From NCBI GenBank assembly GCA_036386515.1, contig DASVVO010000071.1:60394-124393 (forward strand): a DNA stretch of 64,000 nucleotides. The letters are read 5' to 3'. The position numbers and the translations under genes are program-made. The notes beneath the pieces are model-generated. The model ran no database searches. It saw nothing but the letters and a program-made list of their open reading frames with translations, and was not told the DNA's origin. Origin of the DNA: JAIVJZ01 sp036386515 (lineage in GTDB: Bacteria; Acidobacteriota; Blastocatellia; Pyrinomonadales; Pyrinomonadaceae). Shown here piece by piece: positions 58,126-64,000 of the stretch (within the stretch, counting starts at the first letter, position 1; each line of letters begins with the position of its first letter).

Positions 58126-59211
58126 TTAATCTCCAGCTTGCGACATCTGAAACTTCTCGTCGGATAACTCCAATTCGCGCGCGTGCGTCTCGGCGATGCC
58201 CGCTTCGATGCGGTCGCCCGCGCCGTGCTCGGCAAACTCCTTGACGATGCGCACCGCGCTGCGGATGGCGCGCGCATTGGAACTGCCGTGGCCGATCACG
58301 ACCAGGCGTTGCACGCCGAGCAGCGGCGCGCCGCCGTATTCCGAGTAGTCGAGTTTCTTTTTCAAACGTTGGAAGGCCGGACGCGCCAGCATCGCCCCGG
58401 CCTTCGTGATGGCCGAAGCGGACAGTTCGCGTTTGATGAGCGAGATGACGGCGTCCTGCAAGCCTTCGGAGAGTTTGAGCATCACGTTGCCGGTGAAGCC
58501 GTCCGTCACGATCACGTCAACCGCGCCCGTGAACACGTCGCGCCCTTCGACGTTGCCGACGAAATTCAAACTGCTCAACTCGCGCAGGAGCGGGAACGCT
58601 TCCTTCGTCAACTCGTTCCCCTTCGCCTCTTCCTCGCCGATGCTCATCAAGCCGACCGCCGGGCGGTTCGTGCCGAGCACGGAGCGCGAATAAGCGTCGC
58701 CCATGATAGCAAACTGCGCCATCTGGTGCGGCTTGCAATCCGAGTTCGCGCCCACGTCCAACAGCAGCACGGGCTTGCCCGCCTTCGTCGGAATCAGAGC
58801 CGCGAGCGCGGGACGATCCACGCCGGGCAGCATGCCGATAACCATCTTGGCCGTCGCCATCGCCGCGCCCGTGTTGCCCGCCGAAACGAAACCGTCCGCC
58901 AACCCTTCGGCGACGAGTTTCGCGCCGATGCGCAGCGAACTCTTTTTCTTCCGCCGGACGGCGACGGCCACCGCCTCGTCCATGCCGACCACTTCGGCCG
59001 CCTCGACGAATTCGATCCGGTAGTCGCCGTCCCTGCGCCAGCCGCAGCGACGCAGCTCGGGCACAACTTTTTCCGGTTGGCCGACGAGGATGACGCCGAT
59101 TCCGAAGTCGCGCGCGGCGGCCATCGCGCCGTCGATCTCCGGATGCGGGGCGCGGTCTGTGCCCATCGCATCCACCACGACTTTACCCGTCAGTAGGCGT
59201 CCTTGCTTCAT
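58126..59211 (-). CDS. plsX: Phosphate acyltransferase PlsX
   Basis: 361 residues. VVDAMGTDRAPHPEIDGAM opens the protein; SAGNTGAAMATAKMVIG, LLDVGANSDCKPHQMAQFA, VEGRDVFTGAVDVIVTDGF and GGAPLLGVQRLVVIGHGSS are PlsX signatures. It converts acyl-ACP to acyl-phosphate for phosphatidic acid synthesis with PlsY. The rpmF-plsX-fabH order is a widely conserved link of ribosome and lipid genes. The C-terminal 20 residues (LELSDEKFQMSQAGD) are charged and unusual but minor. Confidence 0.95.
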   Translation of the reverse strand: MKQGRLLTGKVVVDAMGTDRAPHPEIDGAMAAARDFGIGVILVGQPEKVVPELRRCGWRRDGDYRIEFVEAAEVVGMDEAVAVAVRRKKKSSLRIGAKLVAEGLADGFVSAGNTGAAMATAKMVIGMLPGVDRPALAALIPTKAGKPVLLLDVGANSDCKPHQMAQFAIMGDAYSRSVLGTNRPAVGLMSIGEEEAKGNELTKEAFPLLRELSSLNFVGNVEGRDVFTGAVDVIVTDGFTGNVMLKLSEGLQDAVISLIKRELSASAITKAGAMLARPAFQRLKKKLDYSEYGGAPLLGVQRLVVIGHGSSNARAIRSAVRIVKEFAEHGAGDRIEAGIAETHARELELSDEKFQMSQAGD

Positions 59212-59260
59212 CTTGTGGTGGGCGTCGGAGGAGATGCGCCGCTAAACCGCCGCCAATCGC

Positions 59261-59446
59261 TTAGACTTCGCTGTTGACGCGAACCACTTCACGGCCTTTG
59301 TAATGGCCGCACTTCGGGCAGACGCGATGAGGCATGCGCGGCTCCTGGCAGTTCGGGCAGGTTTGTGTCTGCGGGGCGCGCAGGGCGTCGTGCGCACGGC
59401 GTTGGCGGGTGCGCGCTTTGGAATGTCGTCGTTTAGGATTAGGCAT
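59261..59446 (-). CDS. rpmF: 50S ribosomal protein L32
   Basis: 61 residues, MPNPKRRHSKARTRQRRAH, then CPNC and CPKC, the zinc-binding form of L32. The ATG at 59446 is supported by GAAGGAATAATT just upstream, the only clear Shine-Dalgarno among genes that follow a heptad hairpin here. An open frame to 59524 is repeat-derived. It is followed by plsX after 49 bp. Confidence 0.96.
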   Translation of the reverse strand: MPNPKRRHSKARTRQRRAHDALRAPQTQTCPNCQEPRMPHRVCPKCGHYKGREVVRVNSEV

Positions 59447-59461
59447 AATTATTCCTTCAAA

Positions 59462-59546
59462 AGTGATGGGTGATGGGTGATAGGTGATAAGTGATAAGAA
59501 TAAAAGCTGCTTTACTCTTATCACCTATCACCTATCACCCATCACT
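59462..59546. repeat. Heptad-arm hairpin element 11 (GTGATGG/GTGATAA word)
   Basis: Left arm 59462-59499 has five heptads (GTGATGG, GTGATGG, GTGATAG, GTGATAA, GTGATAA); right arm 59516-59546 has four in matching order. The yceD stop TGA (59535-59537) lies inside the right arm, so its last residues Ser-Asp-Gly and the stop are repeat-encoded. Confidence 0.93.
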
Positions 59547-60062
59547 CTTTTTCAACGCCGCGAGCGCAGCCCAACGCGGGTCTGTCTCCTGCTGCTCGCA
59601 GTGGCAGGTTTGAGTGTTCAAATCCTCGCCGCACGTCAGGCACAAGCCACGGCAATCTTCGCGGCACAGGTGGCGCGCGGGCAAGGCCAGCAAAAGCTGC
59701 TCGCGCGCCAATTCTTCGAGATCGAGTTCGTCGCCTTCGTAGGTGGCGAAGGTCAGGTCGTCTTCCTGTAACTCGGTCGCCTCCGCATCGGTGGCGAGAA
59801 CTTCGGCCGGCACGTAAGTCGCATCGAAATCGGCGTTGACCGGAAAGACGACGGGCGCGACGCAGCGGTCACAACGAACTTCGACCGAGGCGTCGATGCG
59901 GCCGCGCAGGCGAACCTGCTCGCGCCACTTGCTCGCGCGCCCTTCGAGCTTCGCCTCCGAGACGAGGCGCGTCAGTTCGTCTTCGAGTTGCAGTTCGTCG
60001 GGCGTGTAACGGGCGGTGAACGGCGCGCCCGCCTCGTTCAGTTTTTCGACCTCAATCCGCAT
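59535..60062 (-). CDS. yceD: YceD/DUF177 family protein
   Basis: 175 residues. CDRCVAPVVFPVNADFDATY near the middle and LCREDCRGLCLTCGEDLN near the C-terminus are the DUF177 signatures, with several CxxC pairs that may bind zinc. Homologues sit directly before rpmF in many bacteria, and YceD is implicated in 23S rRNA accumulation together with a small RNA processing role; this is family knowledge. The final residues come from the heptad repeat. Start ATG 60062. Confidence 0.92.
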   Translation of the reverse strand: MRIEVEKLNEAGAPFTARYTPDELQLEDELTRLVSEAKLEGRASKWREQVRLRGRIDASVEVRCDRCVAPVVFPVNADFDATYVPAEVLATDAEATELQEDDLTFATYEGDELDLEELAREQLLLALPARHLCREDCRGLCLTCGEDLNTQTCHCEQQETDPRWAALAALKKSDG

Positions 60063-60130
60063 GACTCATCCCCGTGTAGACGCGCACAGCCGCAAATCCA
60101 CGGCGCACGCAAAAGGAGCAATTATAGCGG

Positions 60131-61402
60131 TCAACGCGCGGGTGTCAACGTGCCGAAGCCGACTTTCGCCAGCGCGTCCCGGCGCAACAAGTCGGCGAGG
60201 CGTTTGTCGCCCCCCGTCAGCAGGCGTTTCCGGCGGTGCCGCCCCGCGCCGAAAAAACCGTGCAACAGCGTCTCTTCCGACACCACGGCGACCGCCGCCT
60301 GCCGTTTTTTCCCTCCGCCCCGCTCGCCCGCGCCCGCATCCGCGCCCAGCGCGCGCGCCGTCGCCAGGGCTTTTTGCGCCAATTCAGGCTCGCCCAGTTG
60401 GGCTTGAATATGGCCGAGCAACTGGAACGCCGCCCCGTAGTTTTCGTCGGCCTCGACGGCCTTGGCGGCGTGCCGGAGCGCGGTGCGCAGACGCCCCAGA
60501 CGCACGGACGTGAAACTCAACACGTAATGCGCCTCGGCGCAACTTCGCGCGACGAGGGCTTGCTTGAAGTGCGCGAGCGCGCCCGCCCAGTTGTCCTCCT
60601 CCGCGTCGAAGCGTCCGAGCGCGTAATGCGCGGCGTAGGAGGAGCCGCGCTTCTCGATTGAGTCGTGCAGCAGTTTGCGCGCCGGTTCGACCTCGCCCTC
60701 GTCGCCGCAGGCGATGCCGAACAGCAGGTAGACCTGCGTGCTCGCCGGTTGCGACTCGTGCGCCCGTTGCAGGTAAGCGCGTGCGAGCGTGAATTTTCCC
60801 TCGCGGAAGAATTGCAGGCCGAGGATAAAATTGAGCGTCGCGTGGGCGGGCGCGAGCGCGGCGGCGCGTTCCAACTCGCGTTTCGCGCGCGCCGTCTTTC
60901 CCGCGCCCAACAACTCCAACCCGCGCCCGACGAACCCGGCGAACGCTTCCCCATCCGCCCCCTGATAATCGTCAACGATACTGGCGCGCAAAAATTCCAC
61001 GTCGCTCAGTTCCTTGCCCGGCGTCTTCTCGCCCGCGAGCGCGGCGCGATAGAGGCTGTTGAGCCGCTGGCGGTCGATCTTCCCGGTCTCCACCAGCAGC
61101 TCGATCAAACTTTCCATCAACGTGTGATCCGCCAGGGCAATCTGCGACTGCTTCAACAGCAGTTCGAAGCCTCTTTCGAGTCGTTCGGCGAAGCGGAGCA
61201 GATGGTTCTCCAACAGCGACACGCGCTCCATCAACTGCTCCGCGTATTGCGTCCCGCCCGCCACGTCTTCCTCGAAACGCAACGTCGAAGGCTCGACGAT
61301 CAGCATCAGGCGCGTCCCGCAACGCCCGCACAACTCTTCGCCGAGCGGGTTGGCCGCGCCGCATCTCTGACAACGTATCTCCTGGAAACTTCTTCGCATC
61401 AT
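60131..61402 (-). CDS. Zinc-ribbon TPR protein
   Basis: 423 residues. Two CxxC pairs (CQRC and CGRC, residues 11-30) form an N-terminal zinc ribbon. A coiled-coil stretch (about 50-90) follows, then about six TPR-like units from residue 170 (LGLQFFREGKFTLARAYLQR, LGRFDAEEDNWAGALAHFKQ). The C-terminal 70 residues are basic. No enzyme domain is visible. The role may be scaffolding or assembly near ribosome and lipid genes, but this is only positional. ATG 61402 (MMRRSFQEIRC) lies 7 nt after hairpin element 12. Confidence 0.8.
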   Translation of the reverse strand: MMRRSFQEIRCQRCGAANPLGEELCGRCGTRLMLIVEPSTLRFEEDVAGGTQYAEQLMERVSLLENHLLRFAERLERGFELLLKQSQIALADHTLMESLIELLVETGKIDRQRLNSLYRAALAGEKTPGKELSDVEFLRASIVDDYQGADGEAFAGFVGRGLELLGAGKTARAKRELERAAALAPAHATLNFILGLQFFREGKFTLARAYLQRAHESQPASTQVYLLFGIACGDEGEVEPARKLLHDSIEKRGSSYAAHYALGRFDAEEDNWAGALAHFKQALVARSCAEAHYVLSFTSVRLGRLRTALRHAAKAVEADENYGAAFQLLGHIQAQLGEPELAQKALATARALGADAGAGERGGGKKRQAAVAVVSEETLLHGFFGAGRHRRKRLLTGGDKRLADLLRRDALAKVGFGTLTPAR

Positions 61403-61409
61403 TTTTCAA

Positions 61410-61485
61410 GTGACAGGTGACGGGTGACAGGTGACAGGATTAAACCCTGCATGCTTCCTGTCACCTGTCACCCGTCACCTGTCAC
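61410..61485. repeat. Heptad-arm hairpin element 12 (GTGACAG word), perfect 30-bp stem
   Basis: Arms 61410-61439 and 61456-61485 are exact reverse complements with the order GTGACAG, GTGACGG, GTGACAG, GTGACAG. The 16-nt core is TTAAACCCTGCATGCT-like. The stop TGA of the dehydrogenase gene (61475-61477) and its last codons lie inside the right arm. Confidence 0.94.
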
Positions 61486-62329
61486 CGTATTCATAGAATC
61501 CGCGCCCCGATTTGCGGCCGAGCCAACCGGCGTCAACATAACGTTTGAGGAGCGGGCAGGGACGATACTTGGGGTCGCCGAGTTCTTCGTGCAGGACGTT
61601 GAGGATGGCGAGGCACACGTCGAGGCCGATGAAGTCGGCGAGCGTGAGCGGCCCCATCGGATGATTCATGCCGAGTTTCATAATGCCGTCGATTGATTCG
61701 CGCGTGGCGACCGATTCGTGGAGCGCGAAGATGGCCTCGTTGATCATCGGCATCAGGACGCGATTGGAGACGAAGCCGGGCGAGTCGTTGCATTCGAGCG
61801 GAATCTTTTCGAGCCGCTCGGTCAGCGCGTGCGTGCGCGCGTAAGTCTCGTCGGAGGTGGCGATGCCGCGAATCACTTCCACGAGTTTCATCACGGGCAC
61901 GGGATTCATGAAGTGCATGCCGATCACGCGGTCGGGGCGTCGCGTCGCCCCGCCGAGTTTCGTGATCGAGATGGAAGAGGTGTTCGAGGCGAGGATGGCG
62001 TCCGCTCCGGTCAGTTCGTCGAGCGCGCGGAAGATTTCCGCTTTGACGGCGAAATTCTCCGTCACGGCTTCGACGACGAACTGCGCGCCCGCGAGCGCGT
62101 CCATTTCGGTCGTCGCCGTGATGCGGCCGACGACGGCGCGCTTCTCTTCTTCCGTGAGCCGCGCCTTGTCCACATCGCGTTGCAGGCTGCGGTCGATGCT
62201 CTTGAGGCCGCGCTCCAGAAACTCGTCCCGCACGTCGCGCATGACGACCGTGTAGCCCGCCCGCGCCGCCACTTGTGCGATGCCGTTGCCCATCGTCCCC
62301 GCCCCGATCACCCCGATTGTTTCCGTCAC
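61475..62329 (-). CDS. 3-hydroxyacyl-CoA (3-hydroxybutyryl-CoA) dehydrogenase
   Basis: 284 residues. The NAD-binding loop is VIGAGTMGNGIAQVAARAG. ASNTSSISITKLGG, GMHFMNPVPVMKLVEVIRG (catalytic His) and NDSPGFVSNRVLMPMINEA are the family signatures. Length and single-domain form fit Hbd/PaaH-like enzymes, NAD(P)-dependent oxidation of 3-hydroxybutyryl-CoA or reduction of acetoacetyl-CoA. The thiolase encoded upstream (62856-64000) would supply or use acetoacetyl-CoA, so the two likely act in succession. The C-terminal GDR and stop come from hairpin element 12. Confidence 0.93.
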   Translation of the reverse strand: MTETIGVIGAGTMGNGIAQVAARAGYTVVMRDVRDEFLERGLKSIDRSLQRDVDKARLTEEEKRAVVGRITATTEMDALAGAQFVVEAVTENFAVKAEIFRALDELTGADAILASNTSSISITKLGGATRRPDRVIGMHFMNPVPVMKLVEVIRGIATSDETYARTHALTERLEKIPLECNDSPGFVSNRVLMPMINEAIFALHESVATRESIDGIMKLGMNHPMGPLTLADFIGLDVCLAILNVLHEELGDPKYRPCPLLKRYVDAGWLGRKSGRGFYEYGDR

Positions 62330-62354
62330 GATTTACGTCTCCCCCAGAAATTTA

Positions 62355-62855
62355 CTAACTGCGCCAGTCCGGCGGCTGCGGCGGCGGCACATACTCGCGC
62401 TCGCGTTCATGGCTCGACCGCGCGTTCCACTCCGCGGCGGGCGCGGGGGGCGTATCGCGCAGCGCGTAAGGCCGTTGCGGGCTGGTGATCTGCCTGTCGT
62501 ACATCGCCCTGCCCGCGTCGCTGAACATGAACCAGAAGGAGTAGATCGCGACGGCCGTCCCGAGGGGGAAGCTCATCGTCTCCAACACGGCCGCGACGAT
62601 GCTCGCCGGTTTCGCCCAGGATTTATGTTTCAGGAGCGCGTAGCCCGCGATGAACGAGGGCAGCGTGATGACGAAAGACCAGAGCAGGATGAAGGTCAGG
62701 ACGAGCATGAAGACGCCGACGGGAGCGTCGCCGCCGGGAATCGCAAACATGACCGCCCCGAAAAAAAGCAGCGCGGCCAGCATCATCAACGCGCTCAAAC
62801 CGCCATACGCGAGATGACAGATGCCGAGAGCCTTGTTGTGTTCTTCGGGCGTCAT
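62355..62855 (-). CDS. Membrane protein of unknown function, three to four helices
   Basis: 166 residues with hydrophobic segments at about 17-40, 46-70 and 84-110, and a hydrophilic Pro-rich C-terminal tail of 45 residues (PQRPYALRDTPPAPAAEW, YVPPPQPPDW). I do not recognise the family. Its ATG directly follows the thiolase stop with no gap (TAAATG), so it is translationally linked to that gene. It lies between two acyl-CoA enzymes, but nothing suggests an enzymatic role. Confidence 0.75.
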   Translation of the reverse strand: MTPEEHNKALGICHLAYGGLSALMMLAALLFFGAVMFAIPGGDAPVGVFMLVLTFILLWSFVITLPSFIAGYALLKHKSWAKPASIVAAVLETMSFPLGTAVAIYSFWFMFSDAGRAMYDRQITSPQRPYALRDTPPAPAAEWNARSSHEREREYVPPPQPPDWRS

Positions 62856-64000
62856 TTATCGCTCCACCGCCATCGCCACGGCGTTGCCGCCGCCGAGACA
62901 CAGCGCGCACAAGCCGCGGCGCGCGCCCGTGCGCTTCATCTCGTAGAGAATCGTCGTCAACAACCTTGAGCCTGATTGACCGATGGCGTGGCCGAGCGCG
63001 ACCGCGCCGCCGTTGACGTTCACCTTCGCCGGGTCGAGTTCCAGTTCGCGCATGATGGCGACGGCCTGCACGGAGAAGGCTTCGTTGAGTTCGATCAAAT
63101 CGACTTCGTTGAGCGTCCACCCGGCCTTCTTCAAGACTTTGCGGATCGCCTCGACCGGAGCCATCATCACGAGTTCCGGCTGGATGCCCGAAGTGGCCTG
63201 CGCCGCGATGCGCGCCAGCGGCTCGACGCCGAGCGCGCGCGCTCGTTCGAGCGACGTGACGACGACGGCCGATGCGCCGTCGTTGACGCCCGGCGCGTTG
63301 CCCGCCGTCACCGTCCCGCCTTCCTTTTTGAACGCGGGCTTGAGCTTGGCGAGGGCTTCGAGCGAACTGTCTTCGCGCACGGCTTCGTCCGTATCGAACA
63401 TGGTGGGCGCGCCCTTCTTGTTCGGAATCTCGACGGGCACGATCTCGTCTCTGAACTTGCCCGCCTTGATCGCCGCCGCCGCTTTACGGTGCGAGTTGAG
63501 CGCGTACTCGTCCTGCTCGGCGCGCGTCACGTTGTAGCGTTCGGCGACCACCTCGCCCGTGTTGCCCATGTGATAATTCTCGAAGGCGCACCACAGCCCG
63601 TCGTGAATCATCGCGTCAACGAGCGTGCCGTTGCCGAGCCGGTAGCCCTCGCGCGCCTTCGTCAACAAATACGGCGCGTTCGACATCGACTCCATGCCGC
63701 CCGCGACGACGATCTCGGCGTCGCCCAGCTTCACGGCCTGCGAGGCCATCATCACGGCCTTGAGGCCGGAGCCGCAGACCTTGTTGATGGTCACGGCGGA
63801 GACGCCGAAGGGGATGCCCCCGTTCAGCGCGGCCTGCCGCGCGGGGTTCTGCCCGAGGCCCGCCTGGATGACGCAGCCCATGATGACCTCGTCCACGTCT
63901 TCGGGCCGCACGCCCGCGCGGCGCACGCTCTCGCGCACGACCAGCGAGCCGAGCTGCGTGGCGGTGAAACCCTTGAGAGAGCCCTGGAATTTTCCCGTCG
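62856..64000 (-). CDS. Acetyl-CoA acetyltransferase (thiolase), N-terminus outside window
   Basis: The frame continues through the right edge, and 381 residues are visible, lacking perhaps 10-15 at the N-terminus. TGKFQGSLKGFTATQLG at the edge confirms the reading. The nucleophilic Cys is in NKVCGSGLKAVMMA, His in NVNGGAVALGHAIGQSGS and the second Cys in LCLGGGNAVAMAV, all intact. It condenses two acetyl-CoA or cleaves 3-ketoacyl-CoA. With the dehydrogenase downstream it could form a short acetoacetyl-CoA/3-hydroxybutyryl-CoA route or the end of beta-oxidation. Confidence 0.96.
   Translation of the reverse strand, partial: TGKFQGSLKGFTATQLGSLVVRESVRRAGVRPEDVDEVIMGCVIQAGLGQNPARQAALNGGIPFGVSAVTINKVCGSGLKAVMMASQAVKLGDAEIVVAGGMESMSNAPYLLTKAREGYRLGNGTLVDAMIHDGLWCAFENYHMGNTGEVVAERYNVTRAEQDEYALNSHRKAAAAIKAGKFRDEIVPVEIPNKKGAPTMFDTDEAVREDSSLEALAKLKPAFKKEGGTVTAGNAPGVNDGASAVVVTSLERARALGVEPLARIAAQATSGIQPELVMMAPVEAIRKVLKKAGWTLNEVDLIELNEAFSVQAVAIMRELELDPAKVNVNGGAVALGHAIGQSGSRLLTTILYEMKRTGARRGLCALCLGGGNAVAMAVER

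Overview
The window is GC-rich, densely packed bacterial chromosome. It most resembles Acidobacteriota of the Blastocatellia/Pyrinomonas type. That placement is an inference from gene content: many TPR proteins, an FHA/PP2C/Ser-Thr-kinase/SEDS/PBP block, a TPR-AAA+-Fis regulator, and GTG/TTG starts with weak Shine-Dalgarno signals. It is not from any marker gene. There is no rRNA, tRNA, CRISPR array, phage or transposase gene in the window.

Layout. 1-18.6 kb is mostly minus-strand housekeeping: threonylcarbamoyl-AMP synthase, D-Ala-D-Ala ligase, arginase, AIM24 and LOG proteins, AsnRS, an AmgK/MurU-like cell-wall recycling pair, a coiled-coil HARE-HTH protein, polyprenyl synthase, YajQ, TatD, MetRS, and a sirtuin-LarC-FolE operon. 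18.8-25.3 kb holds ArgRS, DAHP synthase, a large exported TPR protein, a receiver-like protein and a SPOUT methyltransferase. 25.5-35 kb is a plus-strand block: FHA, class B PBP, SEDS glycosyltransferase, PP2C phosphatase, Ser/Thr kinase, second FHA protein and ferredoxin. Its content is like the actinobacterial fhaA-pstP-rodA-pbpA-pknAB region and points to phospho-signalling control of wall growth. 35-41 kb is a four-gene minus-strand operon: a PocR/GAF/GGDEF cyclase, a fusion of a degenerate AAA-type ATPase to an RsbW-like kinase, a STAS antagonist and a GAF/HD-GYP phosphodiesterase. This combines c-di-GMP turnover with a partner switch. 41-47 kb holds two oligopeptide ABC ATPases with a binding lipoprotein but no permease, plus CoaE and FolD. 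47-52 kb holds a single-domain response regulator, a TPR-AAA+-Fis regulator divergent from a small secreted peptide, and a CusF-SCO1 copper lipoprotein. 52-64 kb holds EtfAB, the rpmF-plsX-fabH-fabD-acpP-fabF cluster without fabG, a zinc-ribbon TPR protein, 3-hydroxyacyl-CoA dehydrogenase and the start of a thiolase.

The most striking non-coding feature is a family of twelve intergenic hairpins at 725, 2441, 3680, 6218, 12199, 13736, 16014, 26332, 54201, 57049, 59462 and 61410. Each arm is a tandem run of a 7-nt word such as GTGACAG, GTGATAG, GTCAGTT, AATCGTA or GGGATGA. The word differs between copies but matches between the two arms of one copy. In same-strand gene pairs the element fills the stop-to-start gap almost exactly: several upstream genes use a TGA inside the first arm as their stop codon, and the downstream start codon lies about 2-15 nt after the second arm. 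A related 21-bp (3 x 7) in-frame repeat lies between the PBP and SEDS genes.
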